Source: Fibrobacterota bacterium
GTDB lineage: Bacteria; Fibrobacterota; Fibrobacteria; UBA11236
NCBI GenBank assembly: GCA_028287465.1
Contig: JAQBPO010000057.1
Coordinates: forward strand, 1-54,648
Length of the DNA: 54,648 bases
Direction: 5' to 3'
Shown here: piece by piece, positions 43,493 to 52,284 of the stretch
Position numbering within the stretch: the first letter of the stretch is position 1
How the letters are laid out: every line of letters begins with the position of its first letter
Position numbers and translations under genes: made by a program
Notes under the pieces: model-generated
The model's input: the letters and a program-made list of their open reading frames with translations, nothing else
What the model was told of the DNA's origin: nothing
The model's database searches: none

Positions 43493-44656
43493 TCAGCCGT
43501 TGCGCAGCTTGTAGTCGTCGTACCCGAATTCCCGCACCACCCGCAACCTGCCGTTCTCCGTCCAGATGCAAAGGGAAGGCAGGGGAATTCCGTTGAAAGC
43601 CGTGTTCTTCACGATGGTGTAGTGGATCATGTCCTCGAACACCAGCTTGTCCCCGATGGCCAGGGGCTTCGAGAAGCTGTAGTCGCCGATCACGTCCCCG
43701 GCCAGGCAGGTGAGGCCCCCAAGGCGATAGGTATGCCCTAGCTTGCCGGGCTCCGCGGCACCCCGGATTTCAGGACGATAGGGCATTTCCAGGGTATCGG
43801 GCATATGCGCCGTCGCCGAGGTGTCCAGGATGGCGATGTCCATGCCGTTGCGGACGATGTCGACCACGGAGGAGACGAGCGGGCCCGTGCGCCAGCCCAC
43901 GGCCTCGCCGGGCTCAACGTAGACCTCGGTGCCGTGCCGGTACCGGAAATCCTTGATCACCTCGATCAGGCGATCGACATCGTAGCCGTCCTTGGTGATA
44001 TGATGCCCGCCGCCGAAGTTGACCCATTTCATTTTCGGCAGGTACTCGCCGAAGCGCTTTTCGAACGAGGCCACCACGCGCTCCAGGGTATCCGAATTGT
44101 TGCCGCAATGGGCATGGAAATGGAGGCCCTCGATGCCGTCCAACTCATCGGGACGGAACTCCTCCAGGGTCACCCCCAGGCGCGAATTGGCATAGCAGGG
44201 GTCATAGAGCGGCGTTTCGATTTCCGAGTGCCCGGGATTGACCCGGATGCCGCAGGAGATGCGGCGGCCGGCGGCTCCCGAGGATTGGTTCGCTTCCATG
44301 ACCTGGGGCTTGAAGCGGCGCCATTGGCTGAAGCTGTTGAAAACGATATGGTCGGCGATGGCGAGGATATGCGGGAACTCCCGATCCGTGAAGGCCACGG
44401 AATAGACATGCACTTCCTTGCGCATCTCCTCCTTGGCCAGGCGCGCCTCGTGGAGGGAACTGGCGGTGGCGCCGTGCAGCACCTCCCTGACCCACGGGAA
44501 CGCGCTCCAGAACGCGAAGCCCTTCAAGGCCAGGATGATCTTGGCGCCGGACTCCTTCTGCACGCGATCGAGCAGGGCGAGGTTGCGCTTGAGGGACGCC
44601 TCCTCGAGGACATAGGCCGGCGTCGGAACGATGGAGATGTCCAGCGGCTTCGCCAT
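43493..44656 (-). CDS. nspC: Carboxynorspermidine decarboxylase
   Basis: A 387-residue PLP-dependent enzyme that decarboxylates carboxyspermidine or carboxynorspermidine to spermidine or norspermidine. It belongs to the alanine-racemase-fold decarboxylases: the Schiff-base Lys is K45 in LALKGFAFWSAF, and EGLHFHAHCGNNSD, WVNFGGGHHITKDGYD and VYVEPGEAVGWRTG are all NspC-type blocks. The ATG shares one base with the stop of the upstream dehydrogenase gene (TGATG), so both are made from one message. Starting here rather than 111 bp earlier agrees with the MAKPLDISIV opening, which begins at the first barrel strand. Confidence 0.93.
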   Translation of the reverse strand: MAKPLDISIVPTPAYVLEEASLKRNLALLDRVQKESGAKIILALKGFAFWSAFPWVREVLHGATASSLHEARLAKEEMRKEVHVYSVAFTDREFPHILAIADHIVFNSFSQWRRFKPQVMEANQSSGAAGRRISCGIRVNPGHSEIETPLYDPCYANSRLGVTLEEFRPDELDGIEGLHFHAHCGNNSDTLERVVASFEKRFGEYLPKMKWVNFGGGHHITKDGYDVDRLIEVIKDFRYRHGTEVYVEPGEAVGWRTGPLVSSVVDIVRNGMDIAILDTSATAHMPDTLEMPYRPEIRGAAEPGKLGHTYRLGGLTCLAGDVIGDYSFSKPLAIGDKLVFEDMIHYTIVKNTAFNGIPLPSLCIWTENGRLRVVREFGYDDYKLRNG

Positions 44657-45855
44657 CAGGTGTCGTAGTACACGGTTTCGATCCATGGCAGGCCGCGGAC
44701 CAGGAGTTCGTCCATGAACGGATCGGGATTCATCTGCTCCACGTTGAACACGCCCTTGTCCTTCCATTTCCCCTGGAGCATCATCATCGCGCCGATGAAG
44801 GCGGGGACGCCGGTGGTATAGGAGATGGCCTGGTTGTCCGTCTCCTTGAAGGCTTCCTCATGGTCGCAGACGTTGTAGATGTACAGCTTCTTGGCCTGGC
44901 CGTTCTTGACGCCCTCGATCACGCAACCGATATTGGTCTTGCCCTTGGTGCGGGGTCCCAGGCTGGCGGGATCCGGCAACAGCGCCTTGAGGAACTGCAG
45001 GGGCACGATTTTCTGGCCCTGGAAATCGATGGGTTCGATCCCGGTCATGCCCACGTTGCCGAGCACGCGGAGGTGGGTCAGGTAGTTCTCGGAAAAGCTC
45101 ATCCAGAAGCGGATCCGCTTGAGGCCCTTCAGGTTGACGGCCAGGGATTCCAGTTCCTCGTGGTACATCAGGTAGATTTCCATGGGGCCCAGCTCGGGCG
45201 CGTCGAAGGTCTTGTGGATGGCCATGGGTTCGGTCTCCACCCACTGGCCGTTCTCCCAATACTTGCCTTTGGCCGTGACCTCGCGGATGTTGATCTCGGG
45301 GTTGAAGTTGGTGGCGAAGGGATGGCCGTGGTTGCCGGCGTTGCAATCGATGATATCCACGGTGTGGATCTCGTCGAAATGGTTCTTCTGGGCATGGGCG
45401 CAGAAGATGTTGGTGACGCCGGGATCGAAGCCGCAGCCCAGCAGGGCCATGATGCCGCGTTCCTTGAACTTGTTCTGGTAGGCCCATTGCCATTTGTATT
45501 CGAACTTGGCCACGTCGGGCGGTTCGTAATTGGCCGTATCCAGGTAGTCCACCCCGGTTTCCAGGCAGGCGTCCATGATGGTCAGGTCCTGGTAGGGCAG
45601 GGCGGTATTGATGACGAGCTTGGGCTGCACCCGCTTGATGAGCGCGACGACCTCCTGGGTCTTGTCCGCGTCCACCTGGGCCGTCTCGATTTTGTACCCG
45701 GGGCGGCGCTTGAGGATCTGATCCCGGATGCGATCGCATTTGGACTGGGTGCGGCTGGCCAGCACCAGGCTGGAAAAGACTTCCGGCGCCTGGCTGCATT
45801 TATGGGCGACGACGCCCCCCACCCCGCCCGCGCCGATCAATAGGACCTTGCTCAT
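44656..45855 (-). CDS. Carboxynorspermidine synthase (saccharopine dehydrogenase family)
   Basis: A 399-residue NAD(P)H-dependent enzyme that joins L-aspartate semialdehyde to diaminopropane or putrescine to make the carboxy-polyamine used by NspC. The Rossmann motif LIGAGGVGGVVAHKC starts at residue 6. Other blocks are VDADKTQEVV, YLDTANYEPPD and GCGFDPGVTNIFCAHAQ, all typical of the LYS1-like family branch. Pairing with nspC is what separates it from lysine saccharopine dehydrogenase. AAGGAG lies 8 nt before ATG 45855. The pair forms the alternative, aspartate-semialdehyde-based spermidine route, which is common in human gut and environmental bacteria. Confidence 0.9.
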   Translation of the reverse strand: MSKVLLIGAGGVGGVVAHKCSQAPEVFSSLVLASRTQSKCDRIRDQILKRRPGYKIETAQVDADKTQEVVALIKRVQPKLVINTALPYQDLTIMDACLETGVDYLDTANYEPPDVAKFEYKWQWAYQNKFKERGIMALLGCGFDPGVTNIFCAHAQKNHFDEIHTVDIIDCNAGNHGHPFATNFNPEINIREVTAKGKYWENGQWVETEPMAIHKTFDAPELGPMEIYLMYHEELESLAVNLKGLKRIRFWMSFSENYLTHLRVLGNVGMTGIEPIDFQGQKIVPLQFLKALLPDPASLGPRTKGKTNIGCVIEGVKNGQAKKLYIYNVCDHEEAFKETDNQAISYTTGVPAFIGAMMMLQGKWKDKGVFNVEQMNPDPFMDELLVRGLPWIETVYYDT

Positions 45856-46067
45856 TCCAACTCCTTCACCGGGAAATCCGAAAACCGCCTCAAATTTAGA
45901 ATTATTTTCCCCGGCAAGATACCCGGAATCCCCCGTAGGTCCCGTCGTGACGGGCAAAAGGGTTCAAGGCGATCGACCCGGGAACGGCGGTAAACCCGAC
46001 CGGCCTTGCCGCGGCGCTTTCCGATCCGGTCCCGGATGGTTAGTTTCCGTTGCACAAGGAGACCCCA

Positions 46068-46409
46068 ATGGAAGCATGCGAAATATTGGCCGCCAAGGAG
46101 TGCGTTCCCTGCAAGGGCGGCACGCCGCCTCTCGAAGGCGAGGCTTTGCGGGACCTGTCCGCCCGCCTGGGCCATGGTTGGAAGGTGGTGGACGAACATC
46201 ATCTTGAGAAGGAGTTCCCCTTCAAGGATTTCAAGGAAGCCCTGGAATTCACCAACCGGATCGGGGAGGTGGCCGAGGCGCAAGGACATCATCCGGACAT
46301 CTACCTCGCCTGGGGCAAGGTGCGAGTCACCCTTTGGACCCACAAAATCGGCGGGCTTACGGAAAGCGATTTCGTCATGGCGGCCAAAATCCAGACCCTG
46401 GGGGGTTAA
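46068..46409 (+). CDS. 4a-hydroxytetrahydrobiopterin dehydratase (PCD/DCoH)
   Basis: A 113-residue enzyme of the pterin-4a-carbinolamine dehydratase family, which recycles oxidised pterin cofactor. The signature GHHPDIYLAWGKVRVTLWTHKIGGLTESDF is complete (H74, H75, P76, D77, H92). The N-terminus carries a CxxC (C12, C15), common in bacterial members. ATG 46068 is preferred because AAGGAG lies 6 nt upstream; a TTG at 46050 lies in front of that ribosome site. No phenylalanine hydroxylase gene is visible in this window, so the partner enzyme is unknown; some bacterial PCDs support other pterin pathways. Confidence 0.93.
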   Translation: MEACEILAAKECVPCKGGTPPLEGEALRDLSARLGHGWKVVDEHHLEKEFPFKDFKEALEFTNRIGEVAEAQGHHPDIYLAWGKVRVTLWTHKIGGLTESDFVMAAKIQTLGG

Positions 46410-46486
46410 TTGTAGATTGTTGGATAGGGGTCCGGTACCGGGCTTCGGCCCGGATCGGGCTACGCCATTCCAGTCAGGCAGGTCCT

Positions 46487-46915
46487 ATGATAGGCAGACA
46501 ACTGCTCAATCGGGTGTTTTGGATCGAAGCGATCTGTTTCGGCCTTTTGATCGTTTTCATTTCCGTGGACGATGAATACCTGCTGCCCAAGCTCATCACC
46601 CCGGCCTCGCATTGGACCACGACGACCATAGCGGGATTGCTGGATTCCTTCGGCGTGGGGATGCTCTTCCTCCTGGCCATCTTCATCCAGGTCAAGTACG
46701 TCAACAAGATCAAGATCCTGGAAGGGATGCTGAGCGTCTGCGCCAATTGCAAGAAGATCCGGGACGGCGAGAACCATTGGCATCCCATCGAGGATTACAT
46801 CCAGCAGCGGTCCAACGCGGATTTCTCGCATACCATCTGCCCGGACTGCGGGATCAAGCTATACGGGGATCTCTACTTGAGGGCGACCGGAGCGAAACCG
46901 TCCAAGGAACCCTGA
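46487..46915 (+). CDS. Two-helix membrane protein with Cys4 sensor-tail domain
   Basis: A 142-residue protein. Two membrane helices (about 10-28 and 46-70) precede a coiled segment (VKYVNKIKILEGMLSVC) and a cytosolic Cys4 module: CANCKKIRDGENHWHPIEDYI, then FSHTICPDCGIKLYGDLY. This module is usually found at the C-terminus of PAS/GAF sensor proteins and response regulators, where it appears as CSxCKKIRD...FSHGICPxC. Here it is alone behind a membrane anchor, with no kinase. Zinc or metal binding is an inference. It converges with a Gfo/Idh/MocA gene 7 bp away. Confidence 0.75.
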   Translation: MIGRQLLNRVFWIEAICFGLLIVFISVDDEYLLPKLITPASHWTTTTIAGLLDSFGVGMLFLLAIFIQVKYVNKIKILEGMLSVCANCKKIRDGENHWHPIEDYIQQRSNADFSHTICPDCGIKLYGDLYLRATGAKPSKEP

Positions 46916-46922
46916 GGACCGG

Positions 46923-48071
46923 CTAGGGCATCTCCACCCAGACCGCGCCGGCCTTCGAGCTTTCCACGGCCTTGACCACGAATCGCATGCCGCGCAGGCC
47001 GTCCTCGGCCGTGGGATAACCGCCCGCCGCCTTCTTGCCGGACTTCACCCGGCGGAGATCCGCGATGATCAACCGGTACAAGGTGGCGAACGCTTCCAGG
47101 TAGCCTTCCGGATGGCCATGGGGCGTGCGCGTTACGGCCTTGGCCGCATCGCCCATGTAGGCGCTGCCGCGGCCCCAGGTCTCCCAGGGCCTGCCCTTGG
47201 GCTTTATGGTCAGGTAGTTGGGTTCCAGCTGATGCCATTCGATGGAAGCCTTGGTGCCGTAGACGCGGATGTTCAGGTCGTTCTCCTCGCCGCAGGCGAT
47301 TTGCGAACAGCTCAAGGAGCCCTTGGCCCCCTTTTCCAGGCGGAGCAGCATGTTGGCGTCGTCGTCCAGGGGACGGCCCGGCGCGAAGGATGTCAGATCC
47401 GCGCACAGGGATTGGATCTTGAGTCCCGTGATATGCTCCAGCAGGTTCTCGCCATGGGTGCCGATATCCCCTACGCAGCAGGAAACGCCGGCGCGGGCGG
47501 GATCCGTCCGCCATTCGGCCTGCTTCCGGCTCGTCTCCGCGACGGGCTCCAGCAGCCAGTCCTGGTTGTATTCCACCTGTACCTTGCGGATCTCGCCCAG
47601 CTCGCCGGCCGCCACCATGGCCTTGGCCTGCTGCACGGCGGGATACCCGAGGTAAGGATGGGTCAGGGCGAAGATCAGCCCGCTCTTTTCCACGATCCCG
47701 ACCAGTTCTTCGGCTTCCTTCAGATCGAAGGTCATGGGCTTGTCGCAGACAACGTGGATGCCCGCTTCGAGGAAGGCCTTAGCGACGGGGAAATGCAGGT
47801 TGTTGGGGGTGGCGATGATGACGAAGTCGATGCCTTCGGGATGCTTCGCCTCCTCCTCCGCCATCTTCCGGAAGGAGTCGTAGGACCGATCCAGGAACCA
47901 GGCGGCGGCGGACTCCTTGGCCCGTTTCGCGTCCGAGGACATGGCCCCGGCCACGACCAGGGCCTGGCCGTCGAGCTCGCAGGCGATGCGGTGCACGGCG
48001 CCGATGAACGCCCCCGCGCCCCCGCCGACGATGCCCGCCCTCAGCCTTCTCTTGTTCACGTCTTGGGGCAT
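46923..48071 (-). CDS. Gfo/Idh/MocA family oxidoreductase 1
   Basis: A 382-residue NAD(P)-dependent sugar or cyclitol dehydrogenase. The Rossmann motif RAGIVGGGAGAFIGAVH (about 12-27), the DKP catalytic motif (VVCDKPMTFDL) and the GDIGTHGENL His motif all match the family. It is a close paralog of the gene at 49401: the AGIVGGGxGAFIG opening, KPMT motif, GDxGTHxENL and C-terminal SGKK/AGKK helices agree. ATG 48071 has AAAGGG 8 nt upstream. It lies 215 bp after the end of the upstream same-strand gene, so it has its own promoter; a TATATT-like element is seen near 48125-48130. Confidence 0.88.
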   Translation of the reverse strand: MPQDVNKRRLRAGIVGGGAGAFIGAVHRIACELDGQALVVAGAMSSDAKRAKESAAAWFLDRSYDSFRKMAEEEAKHPEGIDFVIIATPNNLHFPVAKAFLEAGIHVVCDKPMTFDLKEAEELVGIVEKSGLIFALTHPYLGYPAVQQAKAMVAAGELGEIRKVQVEYNQDWLLEPVAETSRKQAEWRTDPARAGVSCCVGDIGTHGENLLEHITGLKIQSLCADLTSFAPGRPLDDDANMLLRLEKGAKGSLSCSQIACGEENDLNIRVYGTKASIEWHQLEPNYLTIKPKGRPWETWGRGSAYMGDAAKAVTRTPHGHPEGYLEAFATLYRLIIADLRRVKSGKKAAGGYPTAEDGLRGMRFVVKAVESSKAGAVWVEMP

Positions 48072-48244
48072 GCCTCGGACCCTTTCCACCGGATGTTACG
48101 GGAACCACCATTCCCGACGCCCTGAATATAATAAGAGATGCGGGGCGCTCCGCGAACGGAGGGCCGCCGCGCCGTTTCCCGGGATTCCGGTCAAGGGAAG
48201 GTGGGAGGAGCCCGGGATCCCGGGCCCAAGGAAGCTCCGGAGGT

Positions 48245-48271
48245 CCCGTCCGGCAAGGGCTGCCGGGCGGG
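48245..48271 (-). terminator. Hairpin after the second Gfo/Idh/MocA gene
   Basis: An 11-position stem with one mismatch (arms 48261-48271 and 48245-48255) and a 5-nt loop, 15 bp after the stop at 48287. No T-tract follows on the minus strand, so it is only a possible terminator. A 16-bp palindrome (48210-48225, GCCCGGGATCCCGGGC) lies just downstream. Confidence 0.4.
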
Positions 48272-48286
48272 TTCCGAACCGGGGGG

Positions 48287-49372
48287 TCAGACGATTTCCA
48301 CGGGCTTTCCGGACTTGGCGGAGGCATAGATGCCGTCGATGATCTTCATCAGCTTTACGGCCTCGTCGGCCGTGTTCAGGGGCTCTTCCTTGCCGTCCAG
48401 GGCCAAGGCGAAATTCTTGGCCGAGCGGGTGCGGCCCATGGCCTCGTCGGGCTCGATGATGATGTTCCGGTTCACGGGGAAGCCGTTCTCCTGGGAGTAG
48501 ATTTCGCAGGAGTCCATACTGGTGGAATCGATGCCGTCCACCTTGAACAGGCGCTGGATGCGGCCGCCGGCCTTCTGGCCCTGGAACACAACGGATACCA
48601 CTTCGCGTTCGTTCATCTCCGCCCAGGAATTGCGGATGGTGAGCACCTGACCGCTCTTGAAGGTGATCATGGCATGGGCGGCCGCTTCCACGTCGGTCAC
48701 TCCGTCCTTGACGTCCGGGATCCCCCAGGGACCCTTGAACTCCTTGTTGTCGATCAGGTCGTTGAAGGTCTGGCCCAGGACGAACTTCGGCTCGGGATAG
48801 CCCATGAAGTGGAGGGCGAGATCGACCATGTGCAGCAGGTCGATCAAGGGACCGCCGCCGGAAAGCTTCTTGTTCGTGAACCAGCCGCCGAAGCCGGGGA
48901 TGCCGTTGCGGCGCACCCAGCAGGCCTGGGCGGAATTGATGCGGCCGGCGGCGCCGGAGCGGATGAATTCGCGCATGGCGTAGGATTCCGGCCGGGCGCG
49001 GTTGTTGAAGTTGAACATGAGGGTGCGGCCGCTCTTCTTGGCGGCGGCTTCCATTTCCATCACGTCCGCGGCGTTCAGGGCCGGGGGCTTTTCGCAGAAG
49101 GCATGCTTGCCGGCGGCCAGGGCCTCCATGACGAGGGGATGGTGGTAGGCGTTCGGCGTGATGATGGAGACGGCATCGAGGTCCTTGATGGCGTCATAGG
49201 CGTCCTTGGGCTTCCCGAAGGTCTTGTCGACGCCGTACTTTGCCGCGGCCGCCTTCGCGGCGGCCTCGTTCATGTCGACGATGGCGACGACTTCGGCGCC
49301 GGCGGCCCTGAATCCTGCGACGTGATAAGCCGCCATCCACCCTGCGCCGATAATCCCTATCTTCTTCGCCAT
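48287..49372 (-). CDS. Gfo/Idh/MocA family oxidoreductase 2
   Basis: A 361-residue dehydrogenase of the same superfamily but a different branch from its two neighbours. It has KIGIIGAGWMAAYHVAGF (Rossmann), EKPPALNA (the EKP form of the catalytic Lys motif) and LIDLLHMVDLALHFMG as the His-containing helix. ATG 49372 has AAGGAG 7 nt upstream. It starts 28 bp after the end of gene 3, so the two form an operon. Substrate is unknown; the branch is common in bacteria that degrade inositols, glucosides or amino sugars. Confidence 0.88.
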   Translation of the reverse strand: MAKKIGIIGAGWMAAYHVAGFRAAGAEVVAIVDMNEAAAKAAAAKYGVDKTFGKPKDAYDAIKDLDAVSIITPNAYHHPLVMEALAAGKHAFCEKPPALNAADVMEMEAAAKKSGRTLMFNFNNRARPESYAMREFIRSGAAGRINSAQACWVRRNGIPGFGGWFTNKKLSGGGPLIDLLHMVDLALHFMGYPEPKFVLGQTFNDLIDNKEFKGPWGIPDVKDGVTDVEAAAHAMITFKSGQVLTIRNSWAEMNEREVVSVVFQGQKAGGRIQRLFKVDGIDSTSMDSCEIYSQENGFPVNRNIIIEPDEAMGRTRSAKNFALALDGKEEPLNTADEAVKLMKIIDGIYASAKSGKPVEIV

Positions 49373-49400
49373 CCGAGTCTCCTTGTGTGTACGGTTCCCT

Positions 49401-50555
49401 CTACGTCTTCATCCGCGTCCACTTGCTCTTCGACTTGCTGCTCGCGAGCAACGCGTCGATGAAGGCAACGCCGACCAGGCCGTCATCCGCCGTCGGATGA
49501 TCGCATGCGGGGGGCTTCTTCCCCGCATTCACCGCCCTTATCCCCTTGAATGCCTCGCGGTAGATATTTGCGAAGGCTTCAATATAGCCATCGGGGTGGC
49601 CCCAGATCAACCTGGCGGCGTCCTGGGCGTCCTTGCAAAGATTGTTGTTTCCCTTGGAAAAGCGGGTCTGGGTGCCGTCCGGGTTCTTGGCGATGAGGTA
49701 ATTGGGGTCCTCCTGGCGCCATTCCAGGCCCATTTTGGTCCCGTAGACCCGGATGCTCAGGCAGTTCTCCTCCCCGGCGGAAATCTGCGAAGCGTACAGG
49801 ATCCCGCGGGCGCCGCCCTTGTACCGGACCAGTACGTTCCCGTCGTCCTCGAGGCGGTTGCCTTTCACGAAGGCGGTGAGTTCGGCGCAGACCTCGTCGA
49901 TCTCCAGGCCCGTGATGTAGCGGACCAGGTTCTCGGCGTGGGTGCCCAGATCCCCCATGCAGCAGGAGCCGCCGGCGATCTCCGGATCCATCCGCCACAT
50001 GCCGATCGAATTCCCGGGATTGTCGATCATGCCGCTCATCCAGCCTTGGGGATATTCCACCACCACCTTGTTGATCTTGCCGAGCTTGCCCGTGGACACC
50101 ATATGCCGGGCCTGCTTGACCATGGGGTACCCGGTGTAATTATGCGTAAGCGCGAAGACCTTTCCGGACTTGCGCACGATCTTCTGCAAGGTCCTGGCAT
50201 CGGCCAGGGTCGTGGTCATGGGCTTGTCGCAGATGACGTTGATGCCCGCTTCCAGGAACAGTTTGGAGGCGGGAAAATGCCCGTTATTGGGGACGACGAT
50301 GGACACGAAGTCGATGCGCTGATCCGCCGGGAGCTTCGCCTCCTTCTCCGCCATGACCTGATAGGTGGGATAGACGCGCGAAGGATCCAGGCCCAGTTCC
50401 TCCCCGGACTTCCGGGATTTCGCCGCGTCCCGCGAGAATGCGCCGGCGACGAATTCCGCCTCGCCGTCCAGGGTTGCCGCCATGCGATGGACGGGGCCGA
50501 TGAATGCGCCGACGCCGCCGCCGACCATGCCCCCGCGGAGCTTACGTTTTGCCAT
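49401..50555 (-). CDS. Gfo/Idh/MocA family oxidoreductase 3
   Basis: A 384-residue NAD(P)-dependent dehydrogenase, closely related to the one at 46923. Seen: RGGMVGGGVGAFIGPVH (about 7-23), VICDKPMTTTLADA (DKP), GDLGTHAENLVRYITG and IRVYGTKMGLEW. AGAAAGG lies 7 nt before ATG 50555. It is first in the pair 50555-48287. Its leader carries two 15-bp tandem repeats starting 22 bp upstream of the ATG. The pair of related dehydrogenases flanking a different one suggests gene duplication with separate sugar targets. Confidence 0.88.
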   Translation of the reverse strand: MAKRKLRGGMVGGGVGAFIGPVHRMAATLDGEAEFVAGAFSRDAAKSRKSGEELGLDPSRVYPTYQVMAEKEAKLPADQRIDFVSIVVPNNGHFPASKLFLEAGINVICDKPMTTTLADARTLQKIVRKSGKVFALTHNYTGYPMVKQARHMVSTGKLGKINKVVVEYPQGWMSGMIDNPGNSIGMWRMDPEIAGGSCCMGDLGTHAENLVRYITGLEIDEVCAELTAFVKGNRLEDDGNVLVRYKGGARGILYASQISAGEENCLSIRVYGTKMGLEWRQEDPNYLIAKNPDGTQTRFSKGNNNLCKDAQDAARLIWGHPDGYIEAFANIYREAFKGIRAVNAGKKPPACDHPTADDGLVGVAFIDALLASSKSKSKWTRMKT

Positions 50556-50576
50556 GGGAAGACCTTTCTGTGGACC

Positions 50577-50606
50577 GATTCTTGATGACCTGATTCTTGA
50601 TGACCT
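50577..50606 (-). repeat. Two tandem 15-bp repeats in the leader of oxidoreductase 3
   Basis: Two exact direct copies of AGGTCATCAAGAATC on the minus strand (50606-50592 and 50591-50577), next to a partial AATC at 50610-50607. They lie 22 bp upstream of the ATG of the dehydrogenase gene at 50555. Confidence 0.7.
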
Positions 50607-50692
50607 GATTTTCGCGATTTGGACAAAAGACGGACCGGGCGGCGCCCCAAGCGTCGCGGCGAATTCCGGAAAAAGGCAAAGCGGTGGCGGGT

Positions 50693-50718
50693 GGCCGGAC
50701 CGTTCCTTCGGTCCGGCC
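50693..50718 (-). terminator. Perfect hairpin after the TIM-barrel gene
   Basis: A 10-bp perfect stem, GGCCGGACCG / CGGTCCGGCC, with a 6-nt loop, 31 bp after the stop at 50750. On the minus strand a T-rich stretch (GCTTTGCCTTTTTCC) follows about 15-25 nt further on, not directly. Confidence 0.55.
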
Positions 50719-50749
50719 CCATCGGCCTACATGCTTGGTTGGTTGATTC

Positions 50750-51991
50750 TTACGACCGGTACGCTTCGCGCCCCACGCCCTGGACCGGGATATCCTGCGC
50801 CTTCAGAACCTCGTTCTGGAGCGCGAACATGCAGGCCGCGGCTTCATCGATCTTACGGGTAAAGGCGAGGGATCCCTTGAGGATCGGCTTCAGCCGTTCC
50901 TTGTCCTGGATGCGCGCGGGGGGATACTCATGTTCCACCACCAGCGGGGTCTCGGACACGTCCAGCTGCAGCAGCTCCCGCGCGGCCAGCTGGTGATCGA
51001 GCCAGTCCACCGTGCGGTTCTGCAGGTAGGCCAGGGGATCATGCTTGGCCGTGCCCGGCAGCTCATGCTGGTTGTAGGAGACCTGTTTCTTCCATGCGTT
51101 CAGATGATCCGCCGGGTTTTCGGAGATGCGGCCGTTCTTCCAATCGCCGCGCTGGGCGACCTGCCCCTGGTAGCCCCAGGCCGCGACGCCCTTGGAGTCG
51201 ATGACCTGGCCCTTGACGTGGAAGCCGGCGATCAGGAAGTTGTAGCCGGTGTCCTTGAGGTACTGGAAGATGGAGCGGGTGTCCTGGCCCATCAGGATCG
51301 CATGCGAGGGATCGTAATGGATGCGGAACTGATCTCCCACCCCGTGCTTCTCGGCGATCTTGTGCAGGGCGATCCAGGCGCCGGGAACGTGGGCGATATT
51401 GTTCACCCAGAGGTCGGTGGGATTCCACCCCGGCATGGGGCATTGCTCCACGCGGTATTGCAGGCCGCGATCCTTGGCGGCCTTGAGCATGGGGACGAAT
51501 TCGGTTTCGAAGAAATCGTAGTTCTGGTCCATGCTCAACTTGATGTTGCGGCCGACGAAGCCGCACACGGCCTTGATGCCGAGGGCCACCGCCGCGTCCA
51601 TGGCGCGGATCATGAACTCGCGCTTCTTCAGGCGGTTCGCATTGTCGTCGGTGAGCATGTTGTCGAAGTAGCCGATGTCGGTCATGCCCACGCGGGATTC
51701 CCGCATGGCGTTGAGCACGCGGGCTGCGCGCGCCTTGTCGAAGGGCTTGCGGAGATCCAGGGTGTTGGCGACGGGATCCAGCATGGCTTCCGGAGGCACG
51801 TCGGTCTCGGTGGGATGCAGGGCGGCGGAAAGCTGGATGTTCTCGATGTCGAGTTCGCGGGCGAACCGGAGCCAGTCCTCGATGGCGCGATCGGGATCCG
51901 GATCGCGGACCTCACGGGGGGTGAGCTCCTGCAGGGCGGCGGTGAGCACGCTCATCTTCATGAATTTCGGTTCGAAGGGTTTCACGGCCAT
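50750..51991 (-). CDS. Sugar phosphate isomerase/epimerase-type TIM barrel
   Basis: A 413-residue AP-endonuclease 2-fold (xylose-isomerase-like) protein. Strand and metal blocks are visible: [29 protein letters not shown] 'VCGFVGRN', VEQCPMPGW (Glu ligand), [10 protein letters not shown] (Asp/His ligands), FHVKGQV (His ligand) and VVEHEYP (late Glu). It is longer than usual (about 280), with an extra ~60-residue C-terminal helical tail. ATG 51991 has AAAGGA 6 nt upstream and a promoter 80 bp upstream. It may interconvert or cleave a keto-sugar made by the neighbouring dehydrogenases. Confidence 0.85.
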   Translation of the reverse strand: MAVKPFEPKFMKMSVLTAALQELTPREVRDPDPDRAIEDWLRFARELDIENIQLSAALHPTETDVPPEAMLDPVANTLDLRKPFDKARAARVLNAMRESRVGMTDIGYFDNMLTDDNANRLKKREFMIRAMDAAVALGIKAVCGFVGRNIKLSMDQNYDFFETEFVPMLKAAKDRGLQYRVEQCPMPGWNPTDLWVNNIAHVPGAWIALHKIAEKHGVGDQFRIHYDPSHAILMGQDTRSIFQYLKDTGYNFLIAGFHVKGQVIDSKGVAAWGYQGQVAQRGDWKNGRISENPADHLNAWKKQVSYNQHELPGTAKHDPLAYLQNRTVDWLDHQLAARELLQLDVSETPLVVEHEYPPARIQDKERLKPILKGSLAFTRKIDEAAACMFALQNEVLKAQDIPVQGVGREAYRS

Positions 51992-52071
51992 GGAGCTTCC
52001 TTTCACAGATTCCGATTCGCGAGGCCATGGTCTGACGCGTCGCCAACCCTCCCCAGGCGGGGGAGTCGAGA

Positions 52072-52101
52072 TATATAGATTAATGCGCCAAACGGGGTCA
52101 A
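52072..52101 (-). promoter_or_regulatory. Promoter of the TIM-barrel gene
   Basis: Minus strand: TTGACC (52101-52096), an 18-bp spacer, TATATA (52077-52072). It is the closest match to the sigma70 consensus in this part of the window. The leader would be about 75 nt, in the 293-bp gap between the ThuA and TIM-barrel genes; nothing else is seen in that gap beyond an 8-base T-run at 52146-52153. Confidence 0.7.
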
Positions 52102-52284
52102 GGGGCCTGAAAATGCGGTTCCCGGACGGTTATCCCGCATGACGCCGTTTTTTTCCAACTCCACGCGGCTTTTATACTTGCCGCGGGGGTCCGGACTCAA
52201 AAGGCTTAAGCCTTCGGCCATGGAAAGCGGCCGGGAAGCACCGGGAAAAAGGCTTCGGGTCTCCCCGCGGATTTGACCCCGCCC

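Noticed and set aside
48210..48225. 16-bp palindrome GCCCGGGATCCCGGGC
   Set aside because: Perfect but built of restriction-site-like GC steps in GC-rich DNA; no second copy or linked feature supports a function.
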